Source: Flavobacterium sp. AG291
GTDB lineage: Bacteria; Bacteroidota; Bacteroidia; Flavobacteriales; Flavobacteriaceae
Length of the DNA stretch: 64,000 nucleotides
Assembly (NCBI RefSeq): GCF_003350375.1
Contig: NZ_QQAR01000013.1
Location: 80,562-144,561, forward strand
Direction: 5' to 3'
Shown here: one piece after another, positions 52,961 through 60,347 of the stretch
Layout: the number at the start of each line of letters is the position of its first letter
Position numbering within the stretch: position 1 is the first letter of the stretch
The notes under the pieces: generated by a model
The model's database searches: none
What the model saw: only the letters and a program-made list of their open reading frames with translations
What the model was told of the DNA's origin: nothing
Translations under genes and position numbers: made by a program

Positions 52961-53258
52961 GTCCTTGAAAAGTCGATTTTTTAAGTATTGTATTAGGTTT
53001 TACTCTACGAAAAGTGAAAATTGTATCTCTACGGAACCCCATCTTTTTACCTGACTTTCTGACTTTGAAATAAACAATCTTTACCGGCTTCAATAATTCA
53101 ATGGTATCGTTTTCCTTTGTTACGTACTTGTCGCCCCGTCTAAGAGGTGTACTATGTACTTCGTATATACTATCAAACCATTTCTGATTTAATTGCGCTA
53201 CTGATGCCATAGTGGCTAACAGTAGTATGTTATATCTGATGTAAGTGAGGGTAATCAT
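52947..53258 (-). CDS. small hypothetical protein
   Basis: This 103-aa protein has an N-terminal hydrophobic segment (YIRYNILLLATMASVAQ) and a basic beta-rich part (PVKIVYFKVRKSGKKMGFRRDTIFTFRRVK). It overlaps the methyltransferase gene by 4 bp. Family unknown. Confidence 0.55.
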   Translation of the reverse strand: MITLTYIRYNILLLATMASVAQLNQKWFDSIYEVHSTPLRRGDKYVTKENDTIELLKPVKIVYFKVRKSGKKMGFRRDTIFTFRRVKPNTILKKSTFQGHDKE

Positions 53259-54010
53259 AAAATTACTTTCAGTTGATTGAATATTTGAAAGGCGATCTCT
53301 GGTACTATAGAGTTCCCAAGTCCGTGTATTCTTTGTTTGTCCAATTCAAAGGAAAACCCATCATCCATTCGTACATTTGAATAGTCTGATTGGCTGTTAA
53401 ACCGTTTAAGTGGAATTGATACAGGGATTTGTCCTGATGCTTCTTTTGGAAATATCTTTTGTAAGATTCCACCTTTTTTAAGATTATCTTTCCATCTGCC
53501 GCACTGGGAGTAGGCCACACCATAAACTCTTTCTCGTAAGTGCGGAAATCCGAATTGGGTAGCATAAAACAATCTCCATTCACAGTCATACCTGAGCTCG
53601 GAAAGATCGCATAAGACGTGTTCGAATCCTCTACTAAGGAGCATTGAGCTGTTTTCAAAGATGATTGCATCAGGTCCAATTTCCCCAACCAAACGGGCGT
53701 AGTGTTTCCATAGCCCCGATCGTTCGCCTTTGATCCCTTGTGCCCCTCCATACTTTTTACTGGTTTGTGCAATGGAGATGTCTTGACATGGGAATCCTCC
53801 TGAAATAATATTAACTTTTCCTGCATATTGTTTTCCATCAAAATTTTCAATAAGCCCAAAACTTTTGGAGTTTGGGAATCTTAATTTTAGTAATTCACGT
53901 TTATAATCTTCAGCTTCGCAATGAGCTAAATTTTTTATGCCAGCTCTTTGTGCTGCCAGGTCAAATCCACCTATGCCAGTAAAAAGAGATATGTGTGTTA
54001 ACGTTTTCAT
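53255..54010 (-). CDS. C5 cytosine-specific DNA methyltransferase
   Basis: The 251-aa protein has the C5 methyltransferase core. Motif I is SLFTGIGGFDLAAQRAG (about 8-24), the catalytic Cys is C75 in GGFPCQDIS, motif VI is FENSS (usual ENV), motif VIII is HLRERVYGVA, and the end is GLGNSIVPEIAFQIF. It probably protects the element's DNA from restriction, as phage methyltransferases do. No cognate restriction gene is nearby. A second ORF runs in another frame within it. Confidence 0.88.
   Translation of the reverse strand: MKTLTHISLFTGIGGFDLAAQRAGIKNLAHCEAEDYKRELLKLRFPNSKSFGLIENFDGKQYAGKVNIISGGFPCQDISIAQTSKKYGGAQGIKGERSGLWKHYARLVGEIGPDAIIFENSSMLLSRGFEHVLCDLSELRYDCEWRLFYATQFGFPHLRERVYGVAYSQCGRWKDNLKKGGILQKIFPKEASGQIPVSIPLKRFNSQSDYSNVRMDDGFSFELDKQRIHGLGNSIVPEIAFQIFNQLKVIL
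53305..53838 (-). CDS. ORF nested in the methyltransferase gene in another frame
   Basis: This 177-aa open frame (ATG at 53838; a TTG start at 53859 is possible) lies entirely inside the methyltransferase gene, shifted by one base. It is not random. It contains FPSSGMTVNGDCFMLPN, WPTPSAADGK and YEWMMGFPLNWT, patterns that recur in phage-encoded proteins next to C5 methyltransferases. So both frames look conserved. It is probably a methyltransferase-associated protein; its product and role need proof. Confidence 0.5.
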   Translation of the reverse strand: MENNMQEKLILFQEDSHVKTSPLHKPVKSMEGHKGSKANDRGYGNTTPVWLGKLDLMQSSLKTAQCSLVEDSNTSYAIFPSSGMTVNGDCFMLPNSDFRTYEKEFMVWPTPSAADGKIILKKVESYKRYFQKKHQDKSLYQFHLNGLTANQTIQMYEWMMGFPLNWTNKEYTDLGTL

Positions 54011-54429
54011 TAGTCGAGTTTTTTAAACCATCCGAAGTGGCGTTCATTAATTTCAATCGTGATATCGCTTACACTGGGATCATCATTTTTCCTGAATGTG
54101 ATGTTGATGCCGTTATCTAAAATCAAGGTTAAGTGTCTTTCGTCAACTTCCGTTGCAACGTTTTCAATTAGTAGATTGTAGGTAAGAGGGTAAGGTTGAT
54201 TGATGTTAGAAAAATCATTAAGGTTAAGCACGATTGATGCTTCAGTAATGATGCTGATATTTGTCGATGTGGGAAACCATCGGGATTGATAATTTCCTAT
54301 AAGCCAATCCGGGATTATATCCTCAGGTTCGGCAGTAACTGGCTCCGGTAGGGGTGTTGCAACTGGATCAGTATCTGTACTTGAACAGGCTGCAATAATT
54401 ACTAAGATGATAATAAAATATGTTTTCAT
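54010..54429 (-). CDS. small lipoprotein
   Basis: The ATG at 54429 gives 139 aa with a lipobox (FIIILVIIAACSST). A Pro/Glu/Thr-rich linker and a beta domain (LIENVATEVDERHLTLILDNGINITFRK) follow. The stop overlaps the methyltransferase start by one base. It could be a superinfection-exclusion lipoprotein, but that is only a guess from type and location. Confidence 0.65.
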   Translation of the reverse strand: MKTYFIIILVIIAACSSTDTDPVATPLPEPVTAEPEDIIPDWLIGNYQSRWFPTSTNISIITEASIVLNLNDFSNINQPYPLTYNLLIENVATEVDERHLTLILDNGINITFRKNDDPSVSDITIEINERHFGWFKKLD

Positions 54430-54431
54430 AC

Positions 54432-54773
54432 TCATTGAATTAGTTCTTTCGTCCAGTGCCACCCGGTTATATAACCTCGTTGAGAAATGTATTTTACCTC
54501 TTGGCCTAGAGAAGCAGCATAGAAGTAATGCGGTTCACATTCTATTGTCGTTGTATGGCCATTGCCAAAAACAACAAGTAAATAGCTATCATCCTTTTTG
54601 ATATCCTTTGCAGCCTGTCTACTCATAGTCGGGTTCATTTCTGCTTCATGTTGCTTTTCTACAACATATCCGGTTACTATCTCAGGCGATCCGGCAAAGC
54701 GGTCAAGGAATATGAAAATTGCAGTAGCTGCTATAATGATTATTGTGGTAATTTTTAAACTAGATGTATTCAT
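54432..54773 (-). CDS. membrane-anchored small protein
   Basis: This 113-aa protein has an N-terminal membrane helix (ITTIIIIAATAIFIFL) and a small beta domain (YLLVVFGNGHTTTIECEPHYFYAASLGQEVKYISQ). It lies 2 bp upstream of the lipoprotein gene, so they are probably coupled. Family unknown. Confidence 0.6.
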   Translation of the reverse strand: MNTSSLKITTIIIIAATAIFIFLDRFAGSPEIVTGYVVEKQHEAEMNPTMSRQAAKDIKKDDSYLLVVFGNGHTTTIECEPHYFYAASLGQEVKYISQRGYITGWHWTKELIQ

Positions 54774-54794
54774 AATTATTAGTGTTTTCGTTAG

Positions 54795-55067
54795 TTATTT
54801 TGAGTAAAAATCTATTTTAAGACGGTTTCTCACCAAAGTGGTGTATCTATCCATTCCACACTCCAAAACTTTATTAAAAAGCTTTATTTTAAGTTCTTCA
54901 TCTCCGATGTATTGAGAAACTTCATTTGCGGAACATATTCCGGCACGCTTGTACTTGTTGATCTTCTTTCCGTCAATGATTTCAGTACTGACGTATTCCG
55001 ATATGTGTACATTGAAATATTTATTGATTTCTGCGTGCAGTGGGTTGTCAGATTTAACGGCAGGCAT
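54795..55067 (-). CDS. small hypothetical protein
   Basis: This 90-aa protein has no signal or membrane helix. It contains NKYKRAGICSANEVSQYIGDEELKIKLFNKVLE, a helical region that might bind nucleic acid. Its start overlaps the stop of the preceding 53-aa gene by one base. Family unknown. Confidence 0.55.
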   Translation of the reverse strand: MPAVKSDNPLHAEINKYFNVHISEYVSTEIIDGKKINKYKRAGICSANEVSQYIGDEELKIKLFNKVLECGMDRYTTLVRNRLKIDFYSK

Positions 55068-55228
55068 TATCTAAGTTTCCACATTGCACAGAGAGAAAAA
55101 CCGATAATGAGGCAGACCGTAGCCCAAAAGGCCATATAGGGATTGTCGCAAAGCAAATAGCTTGCATAAACAGTAACCGCTACCATTGCAACGGTAACAA
55201 TGAGTTTCATAAAATTTAGCATAGTCAT
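55067..55228 (-). CDS. small two-helix membrane protein
   Basis: This 53-aa protein (ATG at 55228) has two hydrophobic helices (LIVTVAMVAVTVYASYLL and FWATVCLIIGFSLCAM). The leader motif ACCCTTTAACC abuts its ATG (reverse complement at 55229-55239), the same motif that the sRNA candidate could pair with. The stop overlaps the next start. It is too short for ordinary ORF cut-offs. Function unknown; a small membrane toxin, holin-like or exclusion protein are possibilities. Confidence 0.7.
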   Translation of the reverse strand: MTMLNFMKLIVTVAMVAVTVYASYLLCDNPYMAFWATVCLIIGFSLCAMWKLR

Positions 55229-55275
55229 GGTTAAAGGGTTTTATTAATGATTAATTAGAATTGTCTAATAAATAA

Positions 55276-55515
55276 TTAGAGTTTGTAACCTACCGGTACA
55301 TCAAATTCCTTTACAAAAAGTGTCAGTTCTTTTGCCCTGATGTTCTTGACGAATTTTGCCTTATCGATGGGTAAACCTCGCGTATCAGCAATAATTTGAT
55401 TAATGCTTTTGCGTATCATATCAGCTGTATAATTGCTTTTCAGATACCAGTTCATTAATTCCGCTTTAGTTGCACATTGCGGTAGTGGTTTTAGAGTGAT
55501 TTCGCGAGTGTCCAT
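55276..55515 (-). CDS. small hypothetical protein
   Basis: This 79-aa helical cytoplasmic protein contains PQCATKAELMNWYLKSNYTADMIRKSINQII, which might form a helix-turn-helix. It is an early-operon member. Family unknown. Confidence 0.55.
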   Translation of the reverse strand: MDTREITLKPLPQCATKAELMNWYLKSNYTADMIRKSINQIIADTRGLPIDKAKFVKNIRAKELTLFVKEFDVPVGYKL

Positions 55516-55545
55516 ATAGTAAGGGGATGATCGGTTGATAATATT

Positions 55546-55902
55546 TTAGTGTGCTACAGGGATAATGCTTTTAAGTTTTTGGTCGATAATGTTTTTATAT
55601 TTTTCGGCAACATTTTTTTGGTATTGAGTTCGTTCCGCTCGTTGCCAGTAGCAGCATTTCATTAAAACAGAGGCTTCGTTTAGCTTGAAAGTCATTGTGA
55701 AAAATGCATTGTCGTTTTCAAGTTTGTTCCGTAGCTTGATCCAAAGTGCATGAGCGATATCTACAGCTATGATTGCATTTAAAAATTCATCAATAGTCCA
55801 AAAGTGATATCCTAAGCGTTGTATTTCTGCGTACTGTTCCAACTCTTGTTGCAACACTTCTAAATCTGCACGCCTGATTTTCTTTAGCTGTATAGTTTTC
55901 AT
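55546..55902 (-). CDS. small hypothetical protein
   Basis: This 118-aa helical protein (ADLEVLQQELEQYAEIQRLGYHFWTIDEFLNAIIAVD) is likely cytoplasmic. It overlaps the preceding gene by 4 bp. Family unknown. Confidence 0.55.
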   Translation of the reverse strand: MKTIQLKKIRRADLEVLQQELEQYAEIQRLGYHFWTIDEFLNAIIAVDIAHALWIKLRNKLENDNAFFTMTFKLNEASVLMKCCYWQRAERTQYQKNVAEKYKNIIDQKLKSIIPVAH

Positions 55903-56138
55903 TTGTACTCTTCAATTAGTTGTTTGGTTTGGTTATCGTAAAACTGAATGCACATTACTTGCGACATTTCCGGCTTACCTTTTATCCGGGAGAGCATCTT
56001 TTTTATTATTGTCGTATCACTCACACCGTTTCCGGGTTCATCAAATTTTGCAAGGCTATACCAGGTTATATTTTTCTGTTCTCCTTTGGTCAGTGCAACC
56101 ATTTTGATACGAGCGGTGTTCTTATCGAATATTGGCAT
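55899..56138 (-). CDS. small hypothetical protein
   Basis: This 79-aa basic protein has a beta-alpha look (ITWYSLAKFDEPGNGVSDTTIIKKML) and begins 2 bp after the replication-like gene's stop. It could be a small replication accessory protein, by position only. Family unknown. Confidence 0.55.
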   Translation of the reverse strand: MPIFDKNTARIKMVALTKGEQKNITWYSLAKFDEPGNGVSDTTIIKKMLSRIKGKPEMSQVMCIQFYDNQTKQLIEEYK

Positions 56139-56140
56139 AG

Positions 56141-57844
56141 CTATAAATTGTAATTTGGTTTAAGGTTTCTGAGGCTTTCAAGAGTACCACGCAATGAATT
56201 GTAGTACTGGATTGGTAGATTGTTCTCTACGTAGTCAACTAGCCAGTGGAAGTCCTTTTTGTTTTTCATAAACAGGCCTATGGCATTTTCATACTTTTTT
56301 GAATTATTGATTTTTTCCAATCGTTCAGCTGCTTTGCGCTCTGTCTTACGTTTTTTAAGTGGCATTTCAGCCATGTACTTAGAATGGCGTTCCCAACGCT
56401 TTGAGGTATATTCAAAGCCAATTTCTTTTTTGTTTTTACGGGTAAAATCGAAGTATACAGATGGGAATGAAACTGAAACTTTCACGTTTGGCCTTGCAAA
56501 CCATTTTCGGGCATCTTCGAGCCTCCAACGTAATTGTGTAATATCTTCGTAAACAACATATTTGTTGAAAGGGATGTTGTCTTTAGTAAGCCACTTGTAA
56601 TTTTGATACAGGTTTATTGCATTTTTCCAACTGCCTATGTAAGCATTGCTGAAGCGGTAAAGTTTTGCTGCTGATTTAAAGAAATCCTGCAATATCAGTT
56701 CCCTGTATTCATGGCGGGTAAGTGTGCCGTTATAGGCTTCTTGGAATAACAGGCGTTTATCGATGGGGATATAGTCAATGAAATGCCCGGAAGCAAGTTT
56801 TATAGCAAGATCCTGCGGATGCATTATGAGCGCGCGGAGCTTATCGCTCATAGTTTCTGAAACTTTAACATTTTCGGCCGCGGCCCCCTCAGTTTGATTT
56901 TCTTCATTGCCCCCGGTGTTCTTGTCTAAAACGTTCTTGTCACATAAGGCCGTTGCCAACGGCAACACCTTTCTATCAGAATCAGGCGTAGCCGATTCCC
57001 TTTTCTTATATTCTGATAAAGATGTTCCAGTACTCTCTTTGGAATTCGGTAAAACTTTCCTCTTAGAAAGGCTAAGGAGTTGATTTTCAGCGCAAGCAAA
57101 TTCATCAGTATGGAGGTCGAAAATCACTAAAATAGAGGGCGATATGTGCGTTTTAACGCCTCTTTTCGGCCCACAGTAGACCTTATCTATTAAAATCCCT
57201 GCTTCTTGCAGACGCGCTCTGTGATTGCGTACAGTCTTGTTACAAATGGGTAGGCTCATAATATCGTTGTCACGCTTGATAGTAGTAACCTGCCATGCAT
57301 TAATTTCCAATGGCTGAATGGGGCGAAGTTCCTGCTGTGCGAAATGCTCTCGCTGCTTATTTCTACGCATAAGCTGCCTGTTGTATAAGTATAGGATATG
57401 TTGGAAAACCTGCTCTGTAAAAGGCTTAATTTTTTGGATGCGACGTTTCGCTATAAAACGGCTGTAAAGGTCACCGGCCTTGTCTACTTCTTCGTTAAAT
57501 TCCCAGTTGTTTTTATCGGCAAAGCGTAAGACAAAATTTATTAAAATTTGCTGCTGATACTCAGCAAGTTTATTTTTTTCTTTGTATATTTGAACACTTG
57601 CGTTATGCTTATCAATCAGGTGGTTAGCTTCAGCTACTTTCTTATTGTATATAGATACTGCGCGACGATAATTGTCCATTGTCATTGCGAAAGCTTCATC
57701 TTTTACAGATGGTAGAAAGGCTTTAACGACATTATCATTTTGGGTTATATTAGCGTTCTGTTTTGACAGCTGCTCAGGTTGGTAGCCAGGTATAGCAGCT
57801 GTCAGATCCAGTTCCGCAATAGTCCTTGTTTCTTTATTTCTCAT
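56141..57844 (-). CDS. replication-like protein with winged-helix motif
   Basis: This 567-aa protein is the largest early gene. Residues about 150-230 have a winged-helix look (IQPLEINAWQVTTIKRDNDIMSLPICNKTVRNHRARLQEAGI). The rest is helical with a basic C-terminus. No helicase, primase or polymerase motif is seen. Its size, place and DNA-binding look suggest an initiator or replication regulator. It overlaps the 95-aa gene by 4 bp. Function inferred. Confidence 0.6.
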   Translation of the reverse strand: MRNKETRTIAELDLTAAIPGYQPEQLSKQNANITQNDNVVKAFLPSVKDEAFAMTMDNYRRAVSIYNKKVAEANHLIDKHNASVQIYKEKNKLAEYQQQILINFVLRFADKNNWEFNEEVDKAGDLYSRFIAKRRIQKIKPFTEQVFQHILYLYNRQLMRRNKQREHFAQQELRPIQPLEINAWQVTTIKRDNDIMSLPICNKTVRNHRARLQEAGILIDKVYCGPKRGVKTHISPSILVIFDLHTDEFACAENQLLSLSKRKVLPNSKESTGTSLSEYKKRESATPDSDRKVLPLATALCDKNVLDKNTGGNEENQTEGAAAENVKVSETMSDKLRALIMHPQDLAIKLASGHFIDYIPIDKRLLFQEAYNGTLTRHEYRELILQDFFKSAAKLYRFSNAYIGSWKNAINLYQNYKWLTKDNIPFNKYVVYEDITQLRWRLEDARKWFARPNVKVSVSFPSVYFDFTRKNKKEIGFEYTSKRWERHSKYMAEMPLKKRKTERKAAERLEKINNSKKYENAIGLFMKNKKDFHWLVDYVENNLPIQYYNSLRGTLESLRNLKPNYNL

Positions 57845-58128
57845 AATTCTAAACGTTTGGCTTTAGCCGTTACTACTGTTAGCATTGATGGATGCACCAT
57901 ACTTGGTCTGAAGTCGGTTATTTCGTTTATGTAGTAATAGATATCTATTACGCTGCCACTATCAGGGCCAGTCTTTTTCATCGTTGTACAACAATGAATT
58001 CTATCGCCTTTATGCACGATCCTGTCCTTTGCAACGGTAAATTGAATAGTTGGGTTTGTTACCCATTCCTGCGGAGTAAGAGGGTATTTATGCAGGGTAA
58101 CATCATCAGGGTTCTTAAATGTCTGCAT
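57841..58128 (-). CDS. small hypothetical protein
   Basis: This 95-aa beta-rich protein (NPTIQFTVAKDRIVHKGDRIHC, SVIDIYYYINEI) overlaps the replication-like gene by 4 bp, so it is coupled to it. Family unknown. Confidence 0.55.
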   Translation of the reverse strand: MQTFKNPDDVTLHKYPLTPQEWVTNPTIQFTVAKDRIVHKGDRIHCCTTMKKTGPDSGSVIDIYYYINEITDFRPSMVHPSMLTVVTAKAKRLEL

Positions 58129-58237
58129 GAGTTTTTGTTTTAATGTTTTCTTTAAAATTTTAACCTATCCGAAGCGGACAGCCCCCAAGCCGTCCGCAAC
58201 ATCAAGGGACATTAGAGCTTAATTGCTCCCGGTATCG

Positions 58238-58549
58238 TTAATTCAATAAAATTTTAGGTGTAGAAAGCGTTATCTTCAGTTGAGATAAAGCCATTTCAGA
58301 AAACATTCCCTTTACAGAAATACCGGGTGCAGCGAAGCACTGGAGTATTGCATTTCTGTTTGCCTCCATGTTGGTATTGTCTTTAAAGTCTATTAGCAGG
58401 GTTGTAAATGAACCTTGCGGAGTGCCGGATATTACACCGGCAACGCAAGGCAGTTTTTCCAGTTTAGTAACTGATTGTTGAATAAGGGTAGGGAGGTGGT
58501 GTAACACTGGCATACGGCCAGCGTTAGGTACGAAATTGATCAAATTCAT
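58238..58549 (-). CDS. small hypothetical protein
   Basis: This 103-aa protein has alternating helices and strands (CVAGVISGTPQGSFTTLLIDFKDN). Its leader has an ACCCTTTAACC word 14 bp upstream (reverse complement at 58563-58573), the site that a small RNA could bind. Family unknown. Confidence 0.55.
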   Translation of the reverse strand: MNLINFVPNAGRMPVLHHLPTLIQQSVTKLEKLPCVAGVISGTPQGSFTTLLIDFKDNTNMEANRNAILQCFAAPGISVKGMFSEMALSQLKITLSTPKILLN

Positions 58550-58616
58550 AAATTGTGGTTTTGGTTAAAGGGTTGCAACATTCGTTGCGTTGTTTTTGTT
58601 ATATATCTGTTAACGA

Positions 58617-58647
58617 TTGGTTATCATCAAAAAAAACAGTACTTTTG
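58617..58647 (+). promoter_or_regulatory. promoter of the small RNA candidate
   Basis: TTG at 58617-58619, a 20-bp spacer, TACTTTTG at 58640-58647. It is a near-perfect Bacteroidota promoter in the plus direction, against the early operon. Confidence 0.75.
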
Positions 58648-58650
58648 TTT

Positions 58651-58729
58651 CTTAATTCATAAACACCTGTTACCGCAGGGTTTATGGTTAAAGGGTAGGT
58701 GTGGGTGGTACCACACCTTTTTTTTTTTT
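58651..58729 (+). ncRNA. candidate small RNA
   Basis: Downstream of that promoter, hairpin 1 spans 58659-58685 (ATAAAC/GTTTAT and CCTG/CAGG, bulged A). A single-stranded linker GGTTAAAGGGT (58686-58696) follows, then the terminator hairpin AGGTGTGG GTGGTA CCACACCT (58697-58718) with T12. The linker is exactly complementary to leader words at 58563-58573 and 55229-55239. No ORF of size exists. It is antisense to an early-operon leader and could act in trans. Confidence 0.7.
58697..58729 (+). terminator. strong intrinsic terminator of the small RNA
   Basis: An 8-bp perfect stem with a 6-nt loop and 12 T. It points against the surrounding minus-strand operon, so a plus-strand transcript must exist or have existed. 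Confidence 0.85.
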
Positions 58730-58946
58730 ATACTATCTTCAGATTACTTTTTAATCGTTGATTTCTTCGCTGCTTCATTAGCGGTAAAATAATATCGGTA
58801 CATTCTGCAACAGTCCATACTTTATTTTTTTTGGTTGATTTTATGGTTTTTGGCTCTTTAGCTTTCTCCATCATAGCATACAATCGTTCTTTCTCTCCAT
58901 CCGGGAGGGCAAGAAAAATATTGTATGCAGTTTCAGCGAGAAGCAT
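58728..58946 (-). CDS. small hypothetical protein
   Basis: This 72-aa basic protein (EKERLYAMMEKAKEPKTIKSTKKNKVWTV) may contain a DNA-binding helix (AECTDIILPLMKQRR). It lies between the first early gene and the sRNA locus. Its stop overlaps the terminator T tract. Family unknown. Confidence 0.55.
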   Translation of the reverse strand: MLLAETAYNIFLALPDGEKERLYAMMEKAKEPKTIKSTKKNKVWTVAECTDIILPLMKQRRNQRLKSNLKIV

Positions 58947-58965
58947 AGAATTTTCTTATTAATAA

Positions 58966-59205
58966 TTAAACTGGCATGATTTTTAGTTCTCCTGAATTCG
59001 CATCGTTTTGTGGAAGAGGAGAAAGGGAATATGTCTTTATAAAGAGAATACTTTTGATAGTGGATTCAGATAGATTGAACTCATCTGATAAAAGCGGATA
59101 GGTTTCTCTACACGTCATTAGTTTCTTTAATTCATTGTAGCGTTCAAGAACCTTTGCGTTTCTACGCGCTTTCTTTTCTTTAGTACTCTCTTTCAACTTT
59201 GCCAT
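58966..59205 (-). CDS. first early gene, candidate Cro-like regulator
   Basis: This 79-aa protein from the ATG at 59205 has a helix-turn-helix-like segment (CRETYPLLSDEFNLSESTIKSIL) and a basic N-terminus. It is divergent from the XRE repressor and starts the early operon. This is the usual place of a Cro-type antagonist. The call is by position and pattern. Confidence 0.6.
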   Translation of the reverse strand: MAKLKESTKEKKARRNAKVLERYNELKKLMTCRETYPLLSDEFNLSESTIKSILFIKTYSLSPLPQNDANSGELKIMPV

Positions 59206-59233
59206 AAATAATAATTGTCTATATTTATACAGA

Positions 59234-59271
59234 CAAATGTAATACAAATTGTTTTAATAATTACAATTTGT
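59234..59271. promoter_or_regulatory. early-operon promoter and operator-like inverted repeat
   Basis: The minus strand has TACATTTG (plus 59234-59241), a good -7 element. Just upstream of it lies ACAAATTG (59244-59251), 12 bp, CAATTTGT (59264-59271), a perfect 8-bp inverted repeat, with overlapping GTAAT/ATTAC. Repressor binding there would block early transcription. Confidence 0.6.
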
Positions 59272-59296
59272 TGTTTAAAAAATAACAAAAAGTTGT

Positions 59297-59692
59297 ATGG
59301 ATAACTTTATAGGTTTGAATATCAAATATTTATGTGATAAGAATTTGTTGTCGCAAAAGGATTTTGGAGAAATATTTGGCATTACTCAAGCTGGAATTAA
59401 TACATACACGAGTGGGAGAAGTAATCCCAGTGTGGAAAATATTCAAAAAATATGTAAGCACTTTGCTATTACTCTAGATTCGTTTATCAATGAAGATTTA
59501 TCAAAGATCACGAATAATGAGACTACAACAAAATCAGATTCATTTGTAGAGCCACAACCGGGGGGTATATATGGCGATAAAGATAAAATTATAGAAGCGC
59601 AAGCTGAAACAATTGAAACTCAAAAAAAACATATAAATACCCTTGAAAAACTGGTTGAAACCTTGGAAGAAAAACTGTCTCAAGCTTCCTGA
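59297..59692 (+). CDS. XRE-family repressor
   Basis: This 131-aa protein has an N-terminal XRE helix-turn-helix (about 12-60, SQKDFGEIFGITQAGINTYTSGRSNPSVENIQKIC) and a C-terminal coiled coil (about 95-130) for multimerisation. It is divergent from the early operon with an inverted repeat between them, the classic CI layout. It probably keeps the element silent. It lacks a LexA/CI peptidase domain, so induction would be by another route. Confidence 0.85.
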   Translation: MDNFIGLNIKYLCDKNLLSQKDFGEIFGITQAGINTYTSGRSNPSVENIQKICKHFAITLDSFINEDLSKITNNETTTKSDSFVEPQPGGIYGDKDKIIEAQAETIETQKKHINTLEKLVETLEEKLSQAS

Positions 59693-59787
59693 TTAACTGG
59701 ACTGTTTACAAATCCGAACCACCTTGAAAGAAATACACTACTACATATAACGAGTATTAACCAATAACCATTAATAATTATTAAAAC

Positions 59788-60342
59788 ATGAAAAAAATTT
59801 TTACGCTTATTGCTCTAGCAGCATCAGGTCTAGTTTGTGCGCAAACAAATGACACAATTCACAAGAATACAATTTCATTAAATGGAATGTATTCAGAACC
59901 GGGACAAATAGGCTTATCTTATGAATACTATAAGTATAACTCCCGTTCTACAAATAAAGCCTTCATCGCAAATCTTTCATATGGCGTTATGAATTATGAT
60001 GCAGATATTGTAGATGTTGATGGAACAGGTTTTGTAATTGAATTAGGAGGTAGAAAATATTTTAACACATCACAGAAAGGGCTTTATAGTGCTAACTATT
60101 TATCTTATGGAAACATTAAATTTGATAAGGATACTCCTTTTGGAAATTTCGACGGTACTTATAGCTACTTCTCTTTCTTTGCTCCGGAAATAGGTTATAA
60201 AATCAAACTAGGCGGTATCTCTATTGATCCATACATTGGAGGTATGTGGAAAATCGAAGTTAAAGGAAAAGGAGATGTAGACAACAACAACACCGATGAA
60301 TGGGTACTTCGAGGTGGTTTAAGAGTTGGTTATAGTTTTTAA
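59788..60342 (+). CDS. small outer-membrane beta-barrel protein
   Basis: This 184-aa protein has a signal peptide (LIALAASGLVCAQ) and a repeating barrel look (ISLNGMYSEPGQIGLSYEYYKYN ... FAPEIGYKIKLGGISIDPYIGG ... VLRGGLRVGYSF), ending in a C-terminal Phe typical of barrels. It is next to the repressor, so it is probably expressed from the integrated element. It could change host surface properties or block re-infection; this is inferred. Confidence 0.75.
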   Translation: MKKIFTLIALAASGLVCAQTNDTIHKNTISLNGMYSEPGQIGLSYEYYKYNSRSTNKAFIANLSYGVMNYDADIVDVDGTGFVIELGGRKYFNTSQKGLYSANYLSYGNIKFDKDTPFGNFDGTYSYFSFFAPEIGYKIKLGGISIDPYIGGMWKIEVKGKGDVDNNNTDEWVLRGGLRVGYSF

Positions 60343-60347
60343 ATATT

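Noticed and set aside
58553..58792. 79-aa plus-strand ORF over the sRNA locus
   Set aside because: It runs through the terminator hairpin and its T tract, has no plausible start signal and resembles no protein.
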